DNA from: Natrialba asiatica DSM 12278
GTDB lineage: Archaea; Halobacteriota; Halobacteria; Halobacteriales; Natrialbaceae
Reading direction: 5' to 3'
Length of the DNA stretch: 42,402 nt
Assembly: GCF_000337555.1 (NCBI RefSeq)
Contig: NZ_AOIO01000039.1
Span: 1 to 42,402, forward strand
Shown: positions 8,198 through 15,488 of the stretch, in pieces
Layout: every line of letters starts with the position of its first letter
Numbering within the stretch: the first letter of the stretch is position 1
The notes under the pieces: model-generated
Seen by the model: the letters and a program-made list of their open reading frames with translations, nothing else
Told to the model about the DNA's origin: nothing
Databases searched by the model: none
Program-made: the position numbers and the translations under genes

Positions 8198-9889
8198 TCA
8201 GTCGTCCGCGGGTGCCGTCTCCGAATCGATCGTCTCGAGTTCGCTCGCGGGAACCGTCCCGTCGTCGTTCCAGTCGCGTTCGTCGTAGTACTCGTCGAGT
8301 CCCCGCTCGAAGTCCGGGATCTCGTAGGGCAGCGTGTCGTCCGCCCGGTCGAAGCCGCGCTGGTTGTTGAAGTGGCGTTCGAGGGCGACGACGTCACTGC
8401 CGATCGCGAGCAGTTCCTCGTAGTCGGCGTCGAGTAGCGTCTCGAACCGCTCGGTCGTCATGAAGTCCCGGGAGAACTTACAGAGGACGGCGCTGTCCTT
8501 GATCGCGTTGATGTTTTCGAGTTCGACGAGCTTCGGCGGCTTGTTCTCGAGTCCCGCCTTGTCGAAGGCGTCGTCGGCGTCGACCAGCGGGTACTCGTAG
8601 GGGTAGAACTCGGCGTACATGTGGTCGGCACCGCGGTTCGAGGTCGCGAAGGCGAGGCCCTGGCCGTTCAGCGTGCGGCCGTCGTGGGCGGCGAACTCCA
8701 TACCCTTGACCGACCAGTTGTCGACGCCGAGTTCGTCGTGACAGCGGGCGACGCCCTCTGCGAGTTGGTCGCCGATGCCCTCGCGGTAGGCGATCTTCTC
8801 GACGGTTTCGTGAATGAGGTCGGCGTCGCCGAACTCGTCTTCGCTGGCGAGGTAGGCGGCGACGACGTCGCCGGCCGAGATCGTGTCGAGGCCGAGTTCG
8901 TCGCAGAGCTTGTTCGATTTCATCACGTCGACGATGTCGTCGACGCCGGAGTTCGATCCGAAGGCCATCAGGGTCTCGTACTCGGGGCCTTCGGTCTCGA
9001 GGCCGGTCTCCTCGTCTTTCGTCGGGAGCTTGCAGGCGAACGCGCAGGCCGAGCAGGTGCCTTTCTTGTACTTTTTCTCCTCGACGCGGTCGCCGCTGAT
9101 GTCGTCGATGTGTTCGTAGGAGAGTTCGGAGAAGTACCGCGTTGGCAGGGCCTCTACCATGTTCGCGTACGTTGCGACCGAGGTCGTCCCCTGGTCGCGC
9201 ATCGGGCTGTCGGACTGGGCGGCCTCGCCGTGGATTTCCATCTGGAGCGACGGGAGGTCGACCTCGCGGGTGGAGTCGCCGTCGAAGGTGATCGCCTTGA
9301 CGTTCTTCGCGCCGAGCACCGCGCCGAGGCCGCCGCGGCCGAACGCGCGCTCTTCCGAGGTCATGATCGAGGCGAAGCGAACTTCGTTCTCGCCGGCGGG
9401 ACCGACGACGACGGTGTGCTCCGAACCGAGTCCGTGTTCGTCGTCGATGTAGGCGCAGGTTTCGGGTACGGTCGCTTCTTCGAGTTCGGGGACGGCTTCG
9501 AACGAGACGCCGTCGTCGGTGACGTGGACGATGACGAGGTCGTCGCTCGCGCCGGTGATCTCGACGGCGCTGTAGCCGGTTGCGGTGAAGTTACGCGAGA
9601 GGAAGCCGCCGGCGTTCGAGGAGAGCAGGCCGTCGGTCAGCGGCGAGACGCCGGTTGCGGACATGCGGCCGGTAAAGCTCATGGTCGCGTGCTGGAGCGG
9701 GCCGGTCGCGAAGTACAGGTTGTTGTCCGCCCCGAGCGGGTCGGCGTCGAACGGGATGCGAGCGTGAGCGAGTTTCGTCCCGAGCGCGCGGCCGCCGATT
9801 GCCGACTCGAGGAGGTCGTCGATCTGTTCGGTTTCGCTCGTCTGTTCCCCGACATCGATCGTACACAGTGGCCCCCGGACGTGCTTCAT
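8198..9889 (-). CDS. Aldehyde:ferredoxin oxidoreductase (tungsten pterin enzyme)
   Basis: The product has 563 residues from MKHVRGPLCTIDVG. An upstream ATG in frame adds only unlikely sequence. The [4Fe-4S] ligands fit the AOR pattern: C279-x2-C282-x3-C286, with the distant C470 in AVLCKFSRDF. AOR-type pterin-binding phrases include GRGGLGAVLGAKNVKAI and a GMEFAAHDGR-like segment. The family oxidises aldehydes to acids with ferredoxin, using a tungsto-bispterin cofactor, in the cytoplasm. It is slightly shorter than the roughly 605-residue hyperthermophile enzymes. No dedicated ferredoxin or cofactor gene is adjacent. The aldehyde substrate is not predictable. Confidence 0.92.
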   Translation of the reverse strand: MKHVRGPLCTIDVGEQTSETEQIDDLLESAIGGRALGTKLAHARIPFDADPLGADNNLYFATGPLQHATMSFTGRMSATGVSPLTDGLLSSNAGGFLSRNFTATGYSAVEITGASDDLVIVHVTDDGVSFEAVPELEEATVPETCAYIDDEHGLGSEHTVVVGPAGENEVRFASIMTSEERAFGRGGLGAVLGAKNVKAITFDGDSTREVDLPSLQMEIHGEAAQSDSPMRDQGTTSVATYANMVEALPTRYFSELSYEHIDDISGDRVEEKKYKKGTCSACAFACKLPTKDEETGLETEGPEYETLMAFGSNSGVDDIVDVMKSNKLCDELGLDTISAGDVVAAYLASEDEFGDADLIHETVEKIAYREGIGDQLAEGVARCHDELGVDNWSVKGMEFAAHDGRTLNGQGLAFATSNRGADHMYAEFYPYEYPLVDADDAFDKAGLENKPPKLVELENINAIKDSAVLCKFSRDFMTTERFETLLDADYEELLAIGSDVVALERHFNNQRGFDRADDTLPYEIPDFERGLDEYYDERDWNDDGTVPASELETIDSETAPADD

Positions 9890-10026
9890 ACTCGATACCG
9901 TGGGACGTGCGGTGGCAAAACGGTACCGGTACGTTGTCAGCGGGGAAGACGCGGGCATCACCGTTGGAACGGCGAGTCCGTCGAATCAGCCAACGCTTAA
10001 TGTATCGGCACTGGACGACTTCGATA

Positions 10027-10599
10027 ATGACCGGCCACGACTCCGCCGCCGACATCTATCGGCAGGCGTTACCAGTGATCGTCGTCAGTCTCGTCGCGGG
10101 CCTGTTCGCCGGCACGCTGCTCGGCAGCGAAACGATGCGTGAGGGAATCAGCCGGGTTCCCGGGTTGCTGTTGCTGTTGCCGGCCTTTCTCGCCACCCGC
10201 GGTGGGGTCTATGGCTCGCTCGGAGCGCGGCTGTCGAGCGCGCTCCACCAGGGACTGCTCGACCCTCATTTCGAGTGGAGCGGGCGGCTCAGAAACGCCA
10301 TTATCGCATCCTTCCTGAACGGCATGATCGTCTCGCTGTTTATCGCCGTTCTCACCTGGGCCGTAATGCTAGCCCTGGGACGGGAGGCTGCGTTGCTCGA
10401 ACTCGTGATTATCCTCTTCGTCGCCGCTCTCTTGAGCGCCGTCGCGATGCTCGGCGTCTTGCTTCCCGTGATCTTCAAGGGCTATCGCCGCGGCCTCGAC
10501 CCCGACAACGTCATCGGCCCCGTCGTGACGACCGTCGGTGACGTGTTCGGCGTCTTCTTCCTGCTGGTCGGGATCGCCGTGACGGAGGCACTACTGTGA
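10027..10599 (+). CDS. MgtE-type divalent cation transporter, membrane half 1
   Basis: The product has 190 residues, nearly all membrane, with about five helices. It corresponds to the channel domain of MgtE/SLC41 without the N-domain or CBS pair. The conserved pore phrase is LLLLLPAFLATRGGVYGSLGARL, and a second characteristic phrase, DPDNVIGPVVTTVGDVFG, matches the DPD...P..T...D segment that binds Mg2+ in MgtE. The stop overlaps the next gene's GTG by 4 nt, so translation is probably coupled, and the two products likely form a heterodimer. Transport of Mg2+ or Co2+ is inferred from the family; without CBS domains, Mg2+ gating would have to differ. Confidence 0.88.
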   Translation: MTGHDSAADIYRQALPVIVVSLVAGLFAGTLLGSETMREGISRVPGLLLLLPAFLATRGGVYGSLGARLSSALHQGLLDPHFEWSGRLRNAIIASFLNGMIVSLFIAVLTWAVMLALGREAALLELVIILFVAALLSAVAMLGVLLPVIFKGYRRGLDPDNVIGPVVTTVGDVFGVFFLLVGIAVTEALL

Positions 10600-11195
10600 G
10601 CGCCGACGAGGCCCGCGCCGGCGACGAACTCGGGCGAGATCACATCGGCGACTGGACGATCCGGAATATCGTCACGACGCTCGTCCCGCTCTTGGCCGTC
10701 CTGTCGGTGTTGCAGATGGTGTCGGGAACCGTCCTCGAGACCTTCGAAGCGGCGTTACTGACGAACCCCGCGTTGCTCGTGTTGGTCCCGGTGATGATCG
10801 GGACCGCCGGAAACCTGGGCTCGATCATGTGCGCCCGCCTCTCGACGCAGTTACACCTGGGGACGTTCGAGTTCTCGCCGACCAATCCGGATCTGCGAGC
10901 GACAGTCGGGGCGATCGTCGGCCTCGCGGGGACGGTATTCGTCCTGCTCGGCATCGCCTCCTGGGCTATCGGGCACCTGCTGGGTGGCGAACTCGGACTC
11001 GCCCCGCTGCTGGTGATCACGGTCACCAGCGGAATGCTTCTTGCCGTCTGGGTCGTCATCGTCAGTACGACCGCGGTCTACGTCTCCTACCGGCTCGGCT
11101 ACGACCCCGACGACACGACGATTCCCGTCGTCACGAACGTCTGTGACATCACCGGCGTGCTCATCCTCTTTGCGGTGGTCTCGATCGTTCTCTGA
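10596..11195 (+). CDS. MgtE-type divalent cation transporter, membrane half 2
   Basis: The product has 199 residues and is a paralogue of the preceding gene. The GTG start is inside the upstream stop (GTGA overlap). After a short polar N-terminus it has about five helices. The pore phrase is LLVLVPVMIGTAGNLGSIMCARLSTQLHLG, and the C-terminal YDPDDTTIPVVTNVCDITGV carries the acidic/Thr/Asp signature of the MgtE channel. It has no cytosolic regulatory domain. The end of the gene falls in the first copy of a 29-bp direct duplication, whose second copy lies just downstream and repeats the stop codon region. Confidence 0.88.
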   Translation: MSADEARAGDELGRDHIGDWTIRNIVTTLVPLLAVLSVLQMVSGTVLETFEAALLTNPALLVLVPVMIGTAGNLGSIMCARLSTQLHLGTFEFSPTNPDLRATVGAIVGLAGTVFVLLGIASWAIGHLLGGELGLAPLLVITVTSGMLLAVWVVIVSTTAVYVSYRLGYDPDDTTIPVVTNVCDITGVLILFAVVSIVL

Positions 11196-11234
11196 GGCGG
11201 TCTTGGCGGTGGTCTCGATCGGTCTCTGAGGCGG
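11172..11234. repeat. 29-bp direct duplication spanning a stop codon
   Basis: The units 11172-11200 and 11206-11234 both read GCGGTGGTCTCGATCG[T/G]TCT... through TCTGAGGCGG, with one mismatch and a 5-bp spacer. The first unit encodes the last residues and TGA of the second MgtE half; the second repeats the same sense sequence and TGA after the gene. This is a recent-looking slippage or duplication event. Confidence 0.9.
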
Positions 11235-11299
11235 CAGACGGTACAACGCCTGTTTCACCCATCCCAGTCATTATCTACCACGCGTGGTGAGATGCGAGC

Positions 11300-11878
11300 A
11301 TGCACCGCCGTCATCTTCTCGCGTCTGCCGGCATCGGTCTCTCCATCGCCGGTGGCTGCCTACAGTCGTCCCTGCCGAATACCGGCGGCGAAGACCCGTC
11401 TACGGCAGCCGCCGAAACGACCATCCAGTACGACATCCAGCAGTTGGGGGTTCGACAAGGGTCATCGCTGCAATTCGACGGAGCGGTCACGGGACAACTC
11501 GACGTATTCGACTCGAGCGCGGACGTCCATCGAACGCTTTCGTTTGCCGATCACGACGGCGAGACGCCTTCAAGTCGCGCGTTCGTCGACGAAACGAACT
11601 TCGACACCGAACTTCTCGTCCGCGTGACGTCGGTCTGGCCGAAACGGGACTTCCTCGGAATCCGCGTCCGCGAACTCGACAGAACGCCCGGGACGTTCAC
11701 CGGAACCGCAACAGCGATCGGCGACGATCCAACCGAAGGCGATGGCGCACTGGCCTTTCCAGCCGCTCTCGTTCGCGTGTCAGTCGGGGAGGATCACCCC
11801 GAATCCGTCGAGTTCACGATTGTCGATTACCGGGAGAACGAGAAGACCGTCGAAGAACCGATCTCGGCGGACGCGTAA
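11300..11878 (+). CDS. Tat-type lipoprotein, unknown function
   Basis: The product has 192 residues. The N-terminus MHRRHLLASAGIGLSIAGGC combines an RR pair (residues 3-4) with a hydrophobic core and a lipobox ending at C20, the normal haloarchaeal Tat-lipoprotein signal. The mature part begins with a Ser/Thr/Gly-rich spacer and continues as a beta-rich acidic domain without known motifs. Anchoring on the outer face of the membrane is predicted. It is separated from the MgtE pair by 104 nt that includes a duplicated segment, and it converges on an acyl-CoA synthetase with the palindromic element copy B between them. Confidence 0.78.
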   Translation: MHRRHLLASAGIGLSIAGGCLQSSLPNTGGEDPSTAAAETTIQYDIQQLGVRQGSSLQFDGAVTGQLDVFDSSADVHRTLSFADHDGETPSSRAFVDETNFDTELLVRVTSVWPKRDFLGIRVRELDRTPGTFTGTATAIGDDPTEGDGALAFPAALVRVSVGEDHPESVEFTIVDYRENEKTVEEPISADA

Positions 11879-11948
11879 CGAGCACTGGATTGCGCCGCCA
11901 CTCGGCGTGTGGTCACCGCCATCCGCGAAACGGAACAGCGGTTGCGTT

Positions 11949-12044
11949 TCAGACGGTCTGCTGTACCGGTTTCTCGGCGCACCCACAGGACGCCGCGGGA
12001 TGGGTTGCGATTCTCCAGAACCGACTGACAGCAGTCCGTATCAG
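11949..12044. repeat. Palindromic intergenic element, copy B
   Basis: This 96-bp element starts TCAGACGGTCTGCTGT and ends CAGTCCGTATCAG. The outer arms are inverted (ACGG[T/A]CTGCTGT). It shares 20 identical bases (12022-12041) with copy C. It lies in a convergent gap, and its right terminus on the minus strand (CTGATACGG) contains the TGA stop of the adjacent acyl-CoA synthetase. Confidence 0.85.
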
Positions 12045-14083
12045 GCCTCCGGAGCCTGCTCCGTCGACTCCTCGGCGTACATCGAGTCCACCTCGTCGGC
12101 GAACGCGTCCAGAATCGTCCGGCGTTTCTTCTTCATCGTCGGCGTCAGCATCTCGTTTTCCTCGGTGAACTCGATCGGCACGAGTCGGAACTCCTTGATC
12201 GTCTCGTGGGCCTCGAAGTCCTCGTTGACGGCCTCGACCTCCCGACCGATCCGCTCGCGGACCCACTCGTGATCGCAGATGGCTGCCGGGTCGTCCGGCA
12301 GCGCAACGTCCTCGGTCTCGGCACGCCGTTCGAGGGCATCGATGTTCGGTACGATGAGCGCGCCGATGAATTTCTCGCCGTCGCCGACGACCAGACACTG
12401 CTCGACGAGTTCGTTCGCGGCGAAGGTGTCCTCGATCGGCGCGGGCGCGACGTTCTTGCCGGTCGAGAGGACGACGAGTTGCTTCGTTCGCTCGTGGAAC
12501 TCGATGTAGCCGTCGGGGCGGATGGTGACGATGTCGCCGGTGCGGAACCACCCGTCGTCCGCGTCGGTCCTGGACGCGCCCCCGTCTCGGTCGGCGTCGT
12601 TTGCACTCTCCCCCGGCGCGTCCTCGGTAAAGGCCCGGTCGGTCGCCGCCGGCTTGTTCCAGTAGCCCTCGGTGACGTTCGGTCCGCGGACGAGGAGTTC
12701 GCCAGTTTCGCCGGGCGTGCTGGCGGCATCGCCGTCCGGCGCGATCGACTCGTCGACGGTCGCGTCGCAGTCGATAACCGCCGGCCCGACAGTGCCGATC
12801 TTCGGTGCCTCCGGTGGATTCGTCGTTACGACGGGCGAGGTTTCTGTGAGCCCGTATCCCTCCAAAATCGGCAGTCCCATGCCGTGATAGAGCGTGCAGA
12901 GGTCCTCGGAGAGCGACCCGCCGCCGCTGACCAGCATCTCGACGTTCCCGCCGAGGGCCGCCTTGACCTTACTGAACACCAGTTTGTCCGCGACCGAGAG
13001 CTTGAACTCGAGGATCGGTCCGGGATCGTCCGCCCGATAGTAGGCTCGGCTCACGTCCGTCGCCCAGTCGAAAATGCGCTCCTTGATCGGGGACTCCGTG
13101 GCTTCCTCCCGAATCGCATCGTAAATCTTCTCGTAGACCCGCGGGACGCTCGTCGCCCCGGTCGGCCGGACCGTGCGAAAGTCCTCTTTCAACGTATCCG
13201 AACTCTCGGCGTAAGCGACGGTCGCCCCTGCGGCGAACAGCAGGAAGTGCCCCGCCGTCCGCTCGAAGACGTGCGCCAGCGGCAGGTACGAGACGAGCGT
13301 ACTGTTCTCGTCGATGACCGGCGTGTCCGCGTCCTTGTCCGGTCGCGGGCCGTAGCGCCGGTAGACCTGGTTGACGTTCGTCCGGAAGTTCCGGTGGGTG
13401 AGCACGACGCCTTTCGGCTTCCCCGTCGTCCCGCTCGTGTAGATGATGCTCGCCAGGTCGTCCGGGTCGCGCGCTGCGAGCCACTCCTCGTACGCATCCG
13501 GATCGTACCGCTCGTCCCCCAGTTCGTAGACCTCGGCGAGCGTGTAGCAGTCCGTTGCCGCGTCCTCGCCCGCACCGCCGAGCTCGTCCATCGACACGAT
13601 GAACTCGAGTTCGAGTTCGTCCTCGACGGCGAGCACCCGCTCTAGGACGGCCGCGTTCTCGACGACGACGCCGCTGGCACCGGGATCGTCGAGCAGATAG
13701 TGTGCCTTCTCGGGCGAGGAGTTCTTGTAGACGGTGGTCACGACTGCACCCGCGGCGAGCAGCGCGAAATCGGTCTGGGCCCACTCCATGCGCGTCTGGG
13801 CGAAGATACCGACCCGGTCGCCGGCCTCGACGCCGAGGTCGCGGAAGCCGGTGGCCAGCGGGCGGACGATCTCGGCCATCTCCGCGTAGGTCAGGCTCTC
13901 GTAGTCGCCGTGTGGGGCGGGGTCGACCGCCGTCCCGGAGAGACTGCGATCGTAGATGCCGCCCTGGTACTGCTGGGCGATCGCGTTCGGATGGCGCTCG
14001 ACCGACGCCTCGAACATCCCTCCCAACGGTTCCATACCCAGCACCGGACTCGTGAACTCGCGTTCCGCGGTCTGCCAATCCAT
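12041..14083 (-). CDS. Long-chain fatty acyl-CoA synthetase (AMP-forming), paralogue 1
   Basis: The product has 680 residues. ANL-superfamily motifs are clear: the P-loop-like YTSGTTGKPKGV at about residues 214-225, GYGLTETSPVV, the RTGDIV core, and the hinge/catalytic segment ERTKQLVVLSTGKNVAP near 525-545 leading to TPTMKKKRR near the end. The enzyme activates a fatty acid to acyl-AMP and then acyl-CoA in the cytoplasm. A second 680-residue paralogue lies 1.4 kb away with a kinase-like gene between. An acidic insertion (GESANDADRDGGASRTDADD) before RTGD differs from the paralogue. The start is supported by the paralogue's equivalent MNWRDTEREY; a palindrome overlaps this ATG. Confidence 0.95.
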   Translation of the reverse strand: MDWQTAEREFTSPVLGMEPLGGMFEASVERHPNAIAQQYQGGIYDRSLSGTAVDPAPHGDYESLTYAEMAEIVRPLATGFRDLGVEAGDRVGIFAQTRMEWAQTDFALLAAGAVVTTVYKNSSPEKAHYLLDDPGASGVVVENAAVLERVLAVEDELELEFIVSMDELGGAGEDAATDCYTLAEVYELGDERYDPDAYEEWLAARDPDDLASIIYTSGTTGKPKGVVLTHRNFRTNVNQVYRRYGPRPDKDADTPVIDENSTLVSYLPLAHVFERTAGHFLLFAAGATVAYAESSDTLKEDFRTVRPTGATSVPRVYEKIYDAIREEATESPIKERIFDWATDVSRAYYRADDPGPILEFKLSVADKLVFSKVKAALGGNVEMLVSGGGSLSEDLCTLYHGMGLPILEGYGLTETSPVVTTNPPEAPKIGTVGPAVIDCDATVDESIAPDGDAASTPGETGELLVRGPNVTEGYWNKPAATDRAFTEDAPGESANDADRDGGASRTDADDGWFRTGDIVTIRPDGYIEFHERTKQLVVLSTGKNVAPAPIEDTFAANELVEQCLVVGDGEKFIGALIVPNIDALERRAETEDVALPDDPAAICDHEWVRERIGREVEAVNEDFEAHETIKEFRLVPIEFTEENEMLTPTMKKKRRTILDAFADEVDSMYAEESTEQAPEA

Positions 14084-14097
14084 GGTATATTATACCA
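14083..14097. promoter_or_regulatory. Perfect palindrome overlapping the acyl-CoA synthetase start codon
   Basis: TGGTATA-T-TATACCA is a perfect 7-bp inverted repeat around one base. On the minus strand it ends in ...ATACCATGG, so the first base of the ATG lies in the arm. An AT-rich TATA-like stretch further out (about 14140-14158) is better placed as promoter, so the palindrome is more likely an operator in the leader than the TATA box itself. Confidence 0.55.
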
Positions 14098-14242
14098 AGA
14101 GGAGCGGGGAACTCTTGAAAGTACAGGGAATTCAGGACTGTTTATTATGATATTAGGATAGGAGCGGCGTACGATAGTCGAGGTGTGCGTACGTAACCCA
14201 CACCACCGAAACAGTTCTATCGGAAGCCCGGAAACCTGGCGT

Positions 14243-15337
14243 ATGGGCGACGGTCAAGCGGCACAGGAGTTGTCGAAATCGACCATCGAAGAGATGCTTC
14301 GCTCCGTAGAATGGGAGTGGGAGCCGGAACCGAAACCGGAACTCGTGGAGGCAACAGCGGTCGAGCGCGGCTTTTGTTCCGTGTACCGCATCATCGGTTC
14401 CGGCGGAGAAGGTGCCGACGGGAACGCGACGCGAGAGGGATACCTGAAAGCCACTCCTGACGGGCAGACGTGGAGCATTCCGACCGAGTCTCGGATTCAG
14501 GCAGTTCTCAACGCTCACACGTCGATTCCGGTTCCGCCGGTCTGCGGCGTCGTCGACGATCACGACTCCCTGCCGTCGCCGTTTTATCTCATGCGCGCAC
14601 TGTCCGGCGAGGAAGTCGCCTACGAGCGCGTGTGCCGACTCGAAGACGCCTCGCTCCGGCGACTCGCTCGAGAAACCGGCGAGTACCTGGCCGAACTGCA
14701 CGCGATTTCGGCGGTCGACCGGTTCGGACACGTCCGTCACGACGGCCCCGAACTCGTCGGCGGTCAGCCTGCCGGCGATCCGGCGACCCTGACCGTCGAA
14801 CCCCCGCGAGAAGCGTGGCCAACCGCACTACGCAACTACGCTGATCGTGAACTCGACCGGCACGCGGACTCCCGATTTTCGGATCTCACACCCGAACTCC
14901 GCCGGTGGGTCGAAACGGCCATCGATGAACTCGACGGACCGTTCGATCCCGTCCTGGGGCGAAACGATCACGGACTCCACAATCTCCTCATCGATCCCGA
15001 AACGGGCGAGATCACCGCGATGCTCGACTGGGGGTACACGCTCGCCGTGCCGGCGGCCTTCGACCTCGAGTTCGCGGTGTACCTCTACAGCGGGGCGTTT
15101 CTCGCAGGACTTCCCGATGTCTCTGACCGGCGGCCCCTCGTCCGCGACGCGATGCTGTCCGGCTACCGGGAGACAGCGCCGGACCGTGCTGAAGACGTTT
15201 CGGCCCCCGAACCGCTCTACGAGGCGCTCGCGATGGTCCGGGTCATGAACGACTTCCGCCACCTGGAGTTCCCCGACGGAGCCGAAACGGCGGTGATGGA
15301 CCGCATCAGCGCGGACGTGCGGACCCGCATCGACTGA
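14243..15337 (+). CDS. Aminoglycoside phosphotransferase (APH)-family kinase-like protein
   Basis: The product has 364 residues from MGDGQAAQEL. The protein-kinase-like APH fold is suggested by the C-lobe: a Brenner-type RNDHGLHNLLID (about 239-250, with Asp, His and Asn in place of HGDxxxxN) and DWGYT (about 262-266) in place of the metal-binding DFG. Mid-protein, LMRALSGEEV and GEYLAELHAIS resemble the hinge and helix phrases of APH/choline-kinase-type enzymes. These proteins phosphorylate small molecules (antibiotics, sugars, homoserine, acyl-related compounds), so resistance cannot be assumed. Its position between two acyl-CoA synthetases hints at lipid or coenzyme metabolism, but that is inference. 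The stop codon overlaps palindromic copy C. Confidence 0.85.
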   Translation: MGDGQAAQELSKSTIEEMLRSVEWEWEPEPKPELVEATAVERGFCSVYRIIGSGGEGADGNATREGYLKATPDGQTWSIPTESRIQAVLNAHTSIPVPPVCGVVDDHDSLPSPFYLMRALSGEEVAYERVCRLEDASLRRLARETGEYLAELHAISAVDRFGHVRHDGPELVGGQPAGDPATLTVEPPREAWPTALRNYADRELDRHADSRFSDLTPELRRWVETAIDELDGPFDPVLGRNDHGLHNLLIDPETGEITAMLDWGYTLAVPAAFDLEFAVYLYSGAFLAGLPDVSDRRPLVRDAMLSGYRETAPDRAEDVSAPEPLYEALAMVRVMNDFRHLEFPDGAETAVMDRISADVRTRID

Positions 15338-15419
15338 TAGGGTCTGCGGTACCGATTCGCCGGCGCAACCCGGGACGGTTCGTGGTTGCGCCGGAAACGA
15401 CTGACAGCAGTCCGTATGA
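15334..15419. repeat. Palindromic intergenic element, copy C
   Basis: This copy folds best. Its left arm starts CTGATAGGGTCTGCGGT and its right arm is the inverse of TTCATACGGACTGCTGT. Both arms are 37 nt and meet at a perfect inner GGCGCAACC/GGTTGCGCC stem with a short loop near 15371-15383. The left terminus supplies the TGA stop of the kinase-like gene. It lies in a convergent gap, 70 nt from the end of the second acyl-CoA synthetase. Confidence 0.88.
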
Positions 15420-15488
15420 AAACGCGACGCTGGCTACGAGAACAGCGGGCTGCTCGCTCGAAACCGCTCCTGACGATTCCCTGATGGT

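Noticed and set aside
8621-10000. 459-codon plus-strand frame over the aldehyde ferredoxin oxidoreductase
   Set aside because: Fully antisense to a well-supported enzyme; no domain.
12206-13645. 479-codon plus-strand frame over acyl-CoA synthetase 1
   Set aside because: Antisense shadow; composition is typical of reversed high-GC coding DNA.
14243-15337. Antibiotic resistance gene
   Set aside because: APH fold alone does not show aminoglycoside activity; archaea are mostly insensitive, and the catalytic loop is altered.
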